Source of the DNA: DATKWF01 sp035529715
Lineage (GTDB): Bacteria > Chloroflexota > Dehalococcoidia > Dehalococcoidales > RBG-16-60-22
Length of the DNA: 6,829 bases
Direction of reading: 5' to 3'
NCBI GenBank assembly: GCA_035529715.1
Contig: DATKWF010000097.1
Span: 1 to 6,829, forward strand
Below are positions 1 through 5,493 of this stretch, in pieces. The notes beneath the pieces were generated by a model. The model had not been told where the DNA came from. It was given only the letters and a program-made list of their open reading frames with translations, and searched no databases. Each line of letters opens with the position of its first letter. Position 1 is the first letter of the stretch. The translations under genes and the position numbers were made by a program.

Positions 1-756
1 CACCATCTCCAGTGATTTAGCCAGAGCAAAAAACACAGAAACTGCCGGGGTCCATGGCGTCTGGTTCTTTTCCAGATAGCTCTTGCACTTGCTGAAATCC
101 CAGTAGAAACGGGGAATCCTGGCACTGGCATGCGCCTGCCACGCCTCCGGGCTCAGACTGACCATTGCCAGACCGGGCGGAGCCATCCACCCCTTCTGGG
201 AACAGGTGACAGCAACATCACAGTGCCACTCATCCACCGGCAGGCTAATGCAACCCAGGCTGCTCATGGCATCCACTATCAATAGCTTGTCAAATTCCTT
301 TACCACGGCGCTGATTGAAGCCAGGTCATTGGTAACACCGGTGGAGGTCTCGTTATGGGTGACCAGCACCGCTTTGATTGCCGGTTCATTCTGGAGGGCA
401 CGGCGGATATCGTCCACATCAGCCGCTCTACCCAATTCAAAACGGAGCGGGGTTACCTCGGCGCCAAATTGACGGGCAATGTCGGCAAAGCGCTCACCGA
501 AAACACCGATAGATACCGATAACACCTTGTCTCCAGGTGACAGCATATTAACGATGGCTGCCTCCATTCCACCGGTGCCAGAGCCGGTTAGCACAAAAAC
601 ATCATTTTTAGTCTGGAACAGCTGTTTTAACCTGGCCGTCAAACCATTTAGTATCTTCCCGAATTCCTCACCGCGGTGATTTATTAACTGCTTGGTCATT
701 GCCTGAAGCACTTCTTCCGGGCAGGGAGTCGGTCCGGGAATGCGTAAGTTTTCCAT
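1..756 (-). CDS. Class V PLP-dependent aminotransferase (serine-glyoxylate/alanine-glyoxylate type), C-terminus cut by window edge
   Basis: Cytosolic fold-type I PLP enzyme expected to move amino groups between a small amino acid (alanine, serine, aspartate or phosphoserine) and a 2-oxo acid. The first 252 residues are visible; the family is usually about 350-390 residues, so roughly the C-terminal third lies outside. The N-terminus has the IPGPTPCPEEV opening (residues 6-16) and an NHRGEEF element (26-32). GSGTGGMEA (58-66) is the PLP phosphate-binding region, HNETSTG (134-140) is the typical family motif, D162 in VDAMSSLG should contact the pyridine nitrogen, and K188 in SQKGWMAPPGL should form the Schiff base. 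The ATG start has AAGGGG (764-769) at 7-base spacing. The gene follows tyrS by 13 bases, so it is probably cotranscribed with it. Relatives often sit beside serA and can stand in for SerC, but a serine-pathway role is inference. The exact substrate cannot be read from this fragment. Confidence 0.9.
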   Translation of the reverse strand, partial: MENLRIPGPTPCPEEVLQAMTKQLINHRGEEFGKILNGLTARLKQLFQTKNDVFVLTGSGTGGMEAAIVNMLSPGDKVLSVSIGVFGERFADIARQFGAEVTPLRFELGRAADVDDIRRALQNEPAIKAVLVTHNETSTGVTNDLASISAVVKEFDKLLIVDAMSSLGCISLPVDEWHCDVAVTCSQKGWMAPPGLAMVSLSPEAWQAHASARIPRFYWDFSKCKSYLEKNQTPWTPAVSVFFALAKSLEMV

Positions 757-769
757 GTGTCTTCCCCTT

Positions 770-2077
770 CTACTTATTTGTTGTATCCGTATTTATCACT
801 TTAGCAAAGCGTCGCTTGCCCACTTTGATAATGAAAATGTCCTTGACAGGGGCTACAACATTACTGGTTACTTTTTCGCCATCTATCTCCACAGCTCCTT
901 GGGCAATTAATCTACCAGCTTCGCTGTGACTCTTAGCTAAACCTATTTCCACAAGCAGCCGATTCATGTTAACCGCTGAACGAATATTTGGCGTCGTGGG
1001 GAAACCCGATGTTGCTTCTTGCGCTTGCCCCAGCTGCATTAGAGATTCTCTAAACCTGTTAAAAGATATAGGACACTCGCGGATTTCTTCCGGCACTTCT
1101 TTTTTCTGCACAACTCTAGCAAAATGCCCCTCGGCTTCAATAGCCTCCTTCTGACTATAAAGCTGGGTCACGATTTCATCAGCCAGGCGTTTTTTCAGAA
1201 GCATAGGATTGATAGTTTCCTTGCTGAGTTGCTGCCTGAATTCCTCCAGTTCCTCATCAGGAACATCAGTAACCAGCTCAAAGTAGTCCATAATAAGGTC
1301 ATCAGTAATAGACATTACCTTGCCGTATATCTCCTCAGGTGGCTCGGCAACACCAATATAGTTGCCCAGGCTCTTGCTCATCTTCTGACTGCCATCAGTA
1401 CCGACAAGCAGCGGCGTCATAAAGCACTGCTGTGGACGCTGCCCTACCATAGTCTGAAGCTCTCTCCCCACCAGAAAATTGAACTTCTGGTCGGTGCCGC
1501 CAAACTCAACATCAGCCTGTATTGCCACCGAATCATATGCCTGGAGCAACGGATAGAGTAACTCGGTTACGGCGATAGGTCGCCCCTCACTGTATCTGGA
1601 ACTGAAGTCCTCACGAGCCAGCAACTGAGCCACCGTGAACTTGCTGGTGAGCCGGATGACATCGGCAAGGGTGAATTTGCCAAACCACTCGCTCTGCCAT
1701 CTCACTTCCGTCTTTTCTTTATCAACCACCTTAAAGAACTGTTTCATATAGGTCTCAGCATTAGCTTTAACCTGCTCCGCAGAGAGCATGGGGCGGGTAA
1801 CCGAGACGCCGCTCGGGTCGCCAATCTGAGCTGTCCAGTCACCAACGATTAAAATGACCTGATGTCCCAGCTCCTGAAACTGGCGTAGCTTCCTGAGGGC
1901 GACCATATGACCCAGGTGGATATCGGGGAAACTGGGGTCAAAACCCTCTTTAAGTCGCAGCTTCTTACCGGAGCGCAGCAACTCAACCATCTCTTCCTCA
2001 ACTATAACTTCAGCTACACCCCGCTTGAGCAAACGATTAATATCCGGACTACCCATAGCTTTTTTACCGGTTCCCAT
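770..2077 (-). CDS. tyrS: Tyrosyl-tRNA synthetase (KMSKS-type, TyrZ-like)
   Basis: Class I aminoacyl-tRNA synthetase that activates tyrosine with ATP, releasing PPi, and charges tRNA-Tyr in the cytosol. At 435 residues it is full length. The Rossmann catalytic domain shows GFDPSFPDIHLGH, with the HIGH-type signature HLGH at 54-57, then GDWTAQIGDPSG (79-90), the tyrosine-site stretch QAYDSVAIQADVEFGGTDQ (179-197) and KMSKS at 232-236. KMSKS rather than KFGKT places it in the TyrZ-like subgroup. A C-terminal S4 RNA-binding domain starts near residue 371 (LLVEIGLAKSHSEAGRLI, 374-391). The start at 2077 overlaps the ribF end by 14 bases and has a GAGG Shine-Dalgarno at suitable distance. The next ATG (codon 8, at 2056) has none, which favours the longer form. 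The overlap implies translational coupling to ribF. No T-box leader is visible. Confidence 0.97.
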   Translation of the reverse strand: MGTGKKAMGSPDINRLLKRGVAEVIVEEEMVELLRSGKKLRLKEGFDPSFPDIHLGHMVALRKLRQFQELGHQVILIVGDWTAQIGDPSGVSVTRPMLSAEQVKANAETYMKQFFKVVDKEKTEVRWQSEWFGKFTLADVIRLTSKFTVAQLLAREDFSSRYSEGRPIAVTELLYPLLQAYDSVAIQADVEFGGTDQKFNFLVGRELQTMVGQRPQQCFMTPLLVGTDGSQKMSKSLGNYIGVAEPPEEIYGKVMSITDDLIMDYFELVTDVPDEELEEFRQQLSKETINPMLLKKRLADEIVTQLYSQKEAIEAEGHFARVVQKKEVPEEIRECPISFNRFRESLMQLGQAQEATSGFPTTPNIRSAVNMNRLLVEIGLAKSHSEAGRLIAQGAVEIDGEKVTSNVVAPVKDIFIIKVGKRRFAKVINTDTTNK

Positions 2078-3011
2078 ATTTCGCCTCTGCCTTTGAACTC
2101 AATATAGCTTTACCCCGCTCTACATCCTCGGCTATCTGTTTTTTCAGTTCCTCCGCAGTATCAAATTGCTTGTCACCACGAAGTTTCTCTATTATATCAA
2201 CTTTCAGCTCATGCCCGTAAAGGTCTTTACTATAATCAAGGACATAAACCTCCACAGTACGCTTACTACCGCCAAAAGTGGGAGCTCTGCCAATATAAGT
2301 CATTGACCGGTAAGCCCGGCTATTGATGTAGCCCCAGGTGGCATAAACACCGTCAGCAGGAACAGCCTGCTCCGGGTCTATATCCAGATTGGCGGTAGGG
2401 AAGCCCAGCTCTACCCCTCTGCCAGTCCCACTGACCACCTGACCATGAAGACTGAAGGGACGGCCAGCCATAGTGCGCACCTTTTCCATATCTCCTGCGG
2501 CTAAGGCTTCCCGGATAGCCGTACTGCTTACCACCTCGCCATTTATTGTTATCGGTGGCACCACTGTCACGCTGAAATCCATCTCCTGTCCCAACCCGCG
2601 CAGGGTATCAGCATCACCTTCCCGGTCCCGACCCAGAGCAAAGTCAGGCCCAACCACCAGACCGCGCATCCGCAGGTGCTTCTTCAGCAAGCTGACAAAC
2701 TGCCGAGCACCGAGTCGGGCTAATTCATTGGTGAAGGATAAAGGGATTATCACCTCAACACCCTCATTCTTGAGAAGATTGCTTCTTTCCGCAAGGTCGG
2801 TCAGGAAGGACAGCTTGACTTCTGTTTCCAGTACCTCCTGGGGGTGCTGGTGAAAGGTTACCACCCCGGGAAGCAAGTCCTGCTGCCTGGACTGCTCTAT
2901 CAGCTGTGAAATAAGGTATTTATGACCGAGGTGAACCCCATCAAAAACACCAACGGTCAGTAGCATGTCTCTACCGGGTAATAAACTGGCTAACTCTGCC
3001 TCTACCGACAT
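2064..3011 (-). CDS. ribF: Bifunctional riboflavin kinase / FAD synthetase
   Basis: Cytosolic enzyme that phosphorylates riboflavin to FMN and then adenylylates FMN to FAD. Its 315 residues are the normal length. The N-terminal FAD synthetase (nucleotidyltransferase) half has GVFDGVHLGHKYLI (21-34, HLGH at 27-30), VTFHQHP (51-57, usually TFEPHP), GPDFALGRDREGD (121-133) and SSTAIR (162-167). The C-terminal riboflavin kinase half has GTGRGVELGFPTANL (195-209, containing the Mg-ATP PTAN element), PADGVYATWGYI (218-229), APTFG (243-247, usually RPTFG), E254 as the likely catalytic glutamate, and DLYGHEL (263-269) before the closing helix. The ATG start has a strong AGGAGGGG ribosome-binding site at 3014-3021. 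It is the first gene of the ribF-tyrS-aminotransferase run, and promoter candidates lie just upstream. I see no FMN riboswitch in the short leader. Confidence 0.97.
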   Translation of the reverse strand: MSVEAELASLLPGRDMLLTVGVFDGVHLGHKYLISQLIEQSRQQDLLPGVVTFHQHPQEVLETEVKLSFLTDLAERSNLLKNEGVEVIIPLSFTNELARLGARQFVSLLKKHLRMRGLVVGPDFALGRDREGDADTLRGLGQEMDFSVTVVPPITINGEVVSSTAIREALAAGDMEKVRTMAGRPFSLHGQVVSGTGRGVELGFPTANLDIDPEQAVPADGVYATWGYINSRAYRSMTYIGRAPTFGGSKRTVEVYVLDYSKDLYGHELKVDIIEKLRGDKQFDTAEELKKQIAEDVERGKAILSSKAEAKYGNR

Positions 3012-3046
3012 GACCCCTCCTGCACGGGGAATACTAATAGACTATA

Positions 3047-3052
3047 ATTATA
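3047..3052 (-). promoter_or_regulatory. Perfect TATAAT, possible alternative -10 box for ribF
   Basis: The minus strand reads TATAAT here, 36 bases upstream of the ribF start. The hexamer 17 bases further upstream (3070-3075) reads TTTTAT, a poor -35, and the surroundings are AT-rich, so a chance match is quite possible. It would give a very short leader that still contains the ribF ribosome-binding site. Confidence 0.3.
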
Positions 3053-3081
3053 TAGCCATAAGATAAAAAATAAAAAGGGAG

Positions 3082-3109
3082 ATTTTAACAAAACCCCAGT
3101 AATTATCAA
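3082..3109 (-). promoter_or_regulatory. Candidate sigma-70 promoter of the ribF-tyrS-aminotransferase operon
   Basis: On the minus strand TTGATA (3104-3109, 5 of 6 to the -35 consensus) is followed by a 16-base spacer and TAAAAT (3082-3087, 5 of 6 to the -10 consensus). Transcription would begin near 3075, leaving a leader of about 65 nt before the ribF ATG. The site lies in the only sizeable gap upstream of ribF. A further weaker candidate upstream is TTGACG with an 18-base spacer and an extended TG-A-TAGTAT -10. Confidence 0.5.
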
Positions 3110-3190
3110 TAGCTGAACTATTTCAATACTATCACAAGCCCAGTTTAAGCGTCAACCGACTGGAAAGCCAGGCGAGATTAAGCAGCAATC

Positions 3191-4498
3191 TCATCCCACC
3201 TGTCGAAAGAGCAGCCCTGACGGCGGCTTTGGATAAAAATAAGTTGATTTTCTGGGCATCCGGTCACCGGCATCAGCAACAGTCTTAATCACTTTTGCCT
3301 TGACCGGTCTTAAAAGAAAAGCCAGCTGATACTCCTGGTCCAGCACCCTGTTCACCGCATCCAGCCTATCATAACTATAAGCAAGGGAAGCTACCTCCCT
3401 GTCACGGCTTAGCCCCAGCATTTCCTCCAATATAACATGGTCAACAATGCTAACCTCCAGCCTTTTGTATAGTTCGGAATGAAAGTAAGGCATCATCCGG
3501 CTGGCAGAAGCAAAGTCACGCAGTCTCAGCAGCAAAAGGTGCTCCTTCACCAGTCCAAAAAGAACCAAACTTACCTGGTCGGTTTCTGCCAACCAGTCAT
3601 CAACTCTCCGCCAGACATCAGGTGCAGTCAACGGCAATTCCTCAATTTCAAAAAGGGATTTCAACCCGGTCACCAGCTCATTAAGAGTCGCTTTCGGCAC
3701 GCCGCGAACCAGCCGGTGGGGAGGCAGGACAACAAAGCCGGTGTCGGCAAAGTCTACCAGAGTCATCATCACAAAATTAAACCCCTCATCCCCTGAGCCC
3801 TTTACCGAACAGGCACGACGCTCACGCTGATAAGCAAGGGCACTCTCATAGCGATGGTGCCCATCAGCAATATAAACTGGCTGGTCAGCCAGACTGCTCT
3901 GCAGCTGAGTAATAACCTCAGTCTCAGTGATAGCCCGTATATCATGTTTCTCTCCGCCAGCCACACAGCTTATTACAGGCTTGCCCTCCTCCCGGGCCAA
4001 CAACAATGTAGAAATACGCTGTCCCCGGTCCTCAAACAGCGCCAGAATCGGACTGGTATTAGCCTGGAGCGCCCATAACAGGCTCAAACGGTCGCCTTTA
4101 GGCTCCGCCAGCGTGCCCTCATGGGGACGAACAACCCCCTTATCCCATTCCTCCAGCCTGACCCGGGCAGTTATGCCCCGCCGCCGGAACTCTTTCCCCT
4201 GGAAAGTGAAATAGTGGTCATGAAGATAAATTGCCGGTGTCTCATCAACTTCAAGGATACCTCGCTTTAGCCATTGCGCCAGGGTGGCTGCGGAGCGAGT
4301 ATATTTATTATCCGCAGCTGTGTCCTGGGGCAACTCGCGGGCAAACTCCAGTCGGACGAAATTATACTCGCTCTGGTGGTAAAGCTCCGACTGCATTTGC
4401 GGGGTAATAATGTCATATGGAGGGCAAATAGCTGCGGATAAGTCACTAACCAGCAACTGATTATAATGCAAACCGTGAAAGGGGTGAATATCAGCCAC
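3191..4498 (-). CDS. DUF1015 family protein (biochemical role uncertain)
   Basis: Full-length DUF1015 protein of 435 residues, predicted soluble and cytosolic. Family hallmarks are clear: an N-terminal DIHPFHGLHYN (3-13), PPYD (26-29), YNFVRLEF (45-52), RRGITARVR (106-114), RPHEGTLAEPKGDRL (124-138), the invariant-looking ADGHHRYESAL (211-221), DTGFVVLPPHRLVRG (252-266) and a C-terminal GDRMPRKSTYFYPKP (411-425) ending in a GLLF element. The dense conserved His, Asp, Arg and Lys residues look catalytic, and DGHHR resembles the G-x-H-R phosphate-binding element of the ParB/sulfiredoxin fold; that fold link is my inference. The start is GTG, with AGGGA at about 7-base spacing. Family members often neighbour serA or class V aminotransferase genes, as here within about 2.5 kb, which hints at serine metabolism. 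It is separated from ribF by 179 bases and may have its own transcript. Confidence 0.88.
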   Translation of the reverse strand: MADIHPFHGLHYNQLLVSDLSAAICPPYDIITPQMQSELYHQSEYNFVRLEFARELPQDTAADNKYTRSAATLAQWLKRGILEVDETPAIYLHDHYFTFQGKEFRRRGITARVRLEEWDKGVVRPHEGTLAEPKGDRLSLLWALQANTSPILALFEDRGQRISTLLLAREEGKPVISCVAGGEKHDIRAITETEVITQLQSSLADQPVYIADGHHRYESALAYQRERRACSVKGSGDEGFNFVMMTLVDFADTGFVVLPPHRLVRGVPKATLNELVTGLKSLFEIEELPLTAPDVWRRVDDWLAETDQVSLVLFGLVKEHLLLLRLRDFASASRMMPYFHSELYKRLEVSIVDHVILEEMLGLSRDREVASLAYSYDRLDAVNRVLDQEYQLAFLLRPVKAKVIKTVADAGDRMPRKSTYFYPKPPSGLLFRQVG

Positions 4499-4539
4499 TC
4501 TTACTTCCCTACCTAGTTAAATCCACAGCGAGGCAATCA

Positions 4540-4568
4540 TTGATAGTTTAACTTATGCCACTGCTCAA
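4540..4568 (-). promoter_or_regulatory. Weak promoter candidate for the DUF1015 gene
   Basis: The minus strand shows TTGAGC (4563-4568), a 17-base spacer and TATCAA (4540-4545), each 4 of 6 to the sigma-70 consensus. Spacing and position (about 40 bases from the GTG start) are suitable, but the match is weak. Confidence 0.25.
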
Positions 4569-4626
4569 GCACAAGCGTACGGATTTACTCAGGCAACGGG
4601 CAACCAGCTATCCAGAGGAAACCCTC

Positions 4627-4655
4627 TTGACAATTCCTTACCAAGGGTATATATT
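4627..4655 (+). promoter_or_regulatory. Near-consensus sigma-70 promoter for the HAHTH membrane protein gene
   Basis: A perfect TTGACA (4627-4632), a 17-base spacer and TATATT (4650-4655, 5 of 6) form the best promoter in the window. Transcription would start near 4662, giving a leader of about 140 nt. The spacer contains the small palindrome CCTT-ACC-AAGG (4636-4646), and ACCCT (4621-4625) pairs with AGGGT (4644-4648) across the -35. Either could be an operator, but the repeats are short. Confidence 0.65.
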
Positions 4656-4702
4656 TTGCCTGCCCTTCATAGTAACGGCAACTCTGGCGAGTGCATCGGG
4701 TT

Positions 4703-4726
4703 GAGGAGGTGGTTGAAATGGCTTGA
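4703..4726 (+). promoter_or_regulatory. Strong Shine-Dalgarno with two-codon ORF (Met-Ala-stop) in the leader
   Basis: GAGGAGGT at 4703-4710 sits 7 bases before ATG GCT TGA (4718-4726). This is a textbook ribosome-binding site driving only Met-Ala. It lies inside the predicted leader, in a different frame from the membrane protein, which has an in-frame stop at 4782. It could be a minimal leader ORF that stalls or loads ribosomes, a vestige of a lost gene, or coincidence. Confidence 0.35.
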
Positions 4727-4736
4727 CTATTTAAGC

Positions 4737-4774
4737 AACCAGTGGACACAATCTGGTTAGAGCTATCAGGTAGC
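4737..4774 (+). promoter_or_regulatory. Two small inverted repeats in the leader of the membrane protein gene
   Basis: AACCAG (4737-4742) pairs with CTGGTT (4753-4758) around a 10-base loop, and GCTA (4762-4765) pairs with TAGC (4771-4774) around TCAGG. They stand between the two-codon ORF and the gene's own AAGGGGG ribosome-binding site at 4789-4795. They do not match a riboswitch I recognise and lack a U-tract, so they are not an intrinsic terminator. Confidence 0.3.
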
Positions 4775-4802
4775 AGGCAAATAAAATGAAGGGGGTTACA
4801 AG

Positions 4803-5306
4803 ATGCAAGCAGAAGCAATTAATCGCCGCCTGGTGAAATTCATCTGGGCAGGGCTTATCTTTTTTGCCTGGGGTCTGATTCAGGGTTTTATTCAGGGGGG
4901 CGTAGAGCCAGTGCGTTTGTTCATGGAGGCAGGACCAGGAAGCTTGATAGGACATGCCCACACTCACATCAGCCTCATGGGCTGGACATCTCTACCGTTA
5001 ATGGCAGCCATCTACTATCTCGTGCCCGTTTTCAGCGGCAAGCCCCTTGCTTGGCCAAAGCTTATTGAGTGGGTATTCTGGATTTTCGTTGTTGGTACGG
5101 CAGTTAATGGTGTTCTAACGATAATCGGCGGCACCATCGCCGGTAATGCCTTTGCTGCCGGGGTGAAGGGAGCACAGCTTGGTAGCATCATAGGTGCGTA
5201 TATGATGCCAGCCGGTATATTCTGCACAATTGCTGCCATTGCCGGTCTAATGTTCGTGGTGCAGATACTGGTCTCGCTTAGCCGGTGTTCCAAGACAGTT
5301 AGTTGA
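4803..5306 (+). CDS. Four-helix membrane protein with HAHTH motif, related to heme-copper oxidase subunit I
   Basis: Hydrophobic protein of 167 residues with about four membrane helices: roughly 12-33, 54-76, 86-113 and 126-158. At the start of helix 2 it has GHAHTHISLMGW (50-61), with H51, H53 and H55, followed by an IYYLVPVFSGKPL element (70-82). This pattern recalls the helix 2 to helix 3 part of NorB- and CcoN-like heme-copper oxidase subunit I, where histidines bind heme. The protein is far too short (subunit I usually has 12 or more helices) to be an oxidase alone. Stand-alone proteins of this type are often annotated as cytochrome oxidase subunit I-like; a heme, copper or quinone role is inference. 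The ATG has AAGGGGG at 7-base spacing, and an in-frame TAA at 4782 rules out an upstream start. It is the only plus-strand gene here, with its own promoter, convergent to hppA. No partner oxidase subunit is visible. Confidence 0.8.
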   Translation: MQAEAINRRLVKFIWAGLIFFAWGLIQGFIQGGVEPVRLFMEAGPGSLIGHAHTHISLMGWTSLPLMAAIYYLVPVFSGKPLAWPKLIEWVFWIFVVGTAVNGVLTIIGGTIAGNAFAAGVKGAQLGSIIGAYMMPAGIFCTIAAIAGLMFVVQILVSLSRCSKTVS

Positions 5307-5365
5307 ACTCAAGGGTAATGTAAAAGCCATATAGCTAGCAATGTCGCTACCTAATGACATAACCG

Positions 5366-5384
5366 TTTAGGTCAAAGCCCTAAA
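5366..5384. repeat. Short inverted repeat in the convergent gap
   Basis: TTTAGG (5366-5371) and CCTAAA (5379-5384) form a 6-base perfect stem with a 7-base loop, 60 bases after the membrane protein stop. With no U-tract on either side, it is at best a weak transcription end or RNA-stabilising hairpin. Confidence 0.25.
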
Positions 5385-5467
5385 ACTGCCAGGGATTCCG
5401 AACGTTAAGTTAATTCTCTCCGCCTGCTGAAGAACAGAGTGGAGGTAATTTTTACTTCTGGCTATCT

Positions 5468-5492
5468 CCTGTTTGCTTACGGGAAGAACAGG
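5468..5492. repeat. Inverted repeat directly downstream of the hppA stop
   Basis: CCTGTT (5468-5473) pairs with AACAGG (5487-5492), and three more pairs (5476-5478 with 5484-5486) can form after a 2-base bulge, leaving a loop of five. On the minus strand it begins one base after the hppA stop codon. A clear U-tract is missing, so it may act as a 3' end stabiliser or a weak terminator. Confidence 0.35.
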
Positions 5493-5493
5493 C

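Larger units (their letters stand above)
4499..4802. other. Divergent intergenic region between DUF1015 gene and HAHTH membrane protein gene
   Basis: Some 304 bases without a supportable protein gene. It holds a strong plus-strand promoter, a long structured leader for the membrane protein, and a weak minus-strand promoter candidate. Short ORFs of about 50-80 codons cross it on both strands, but they lack ribosome-binding sites or recognisable family motifs. I see no tRNA, repeat array or mobile-element end here. Confidence 0.6.

Noticed and set aside
206..679. Plus-strand ORFs antisense to the aminotransferase
   Set aside because: The minus strand encodes a continuous class V aminotransferase with all expected motifs through this stretch.
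1124..1561. Plus-strand ORF of 145 codons antisense to tyrS
   Set aside because: Shadow frame of an unmistakable tyrosyl-tRNA synthetase; no ribosome-binding site or domain pattern.
2036..2056. Alternative tyrS start at codon 8
   Set aside because: No Shine-Dalgarno sequence before it, whereas the 2077 start has GAGG at good spacing and a coupling overlap with ribF.
2473..2853. Plus-strand ORF of 126 codons antisense to ribF
   Set aside because: Arg/Ser/Pro-rich composition typical of a reverse-frame shadow, over conserved ribF motifs.
3012..3190. T-box leader or FMN riboswitch upstream of the ribF-tyrS operon
   Set aside because: No T-box core (TGGNACCGCG-like) and no FMN-riboswitch pattern on the minus strand; the gap is also too short for a normal T-box.
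3121..3190. Intrinsic terminator after the DUF1015 gene
   Set aside because: Only a tiny CTGG-CTTT-CCAG stem-loop with no U-tract is present.
4555..4704. Plus-strand ORF of 49 codons starting MPLLKHKRTD
   Set aside because: No ribosome-binding site before its ATG, it spans the strong promoter, and no family motif is visible.
4585..4967. Two minus-strand ORFs (4585-4818 and 4731-4967) across the leader and the start of the membrane protein gene
   Set aside because: They lie antisense to a gene with a good start and clear helix pattern, carry no recognisable domain, and overlap each other.
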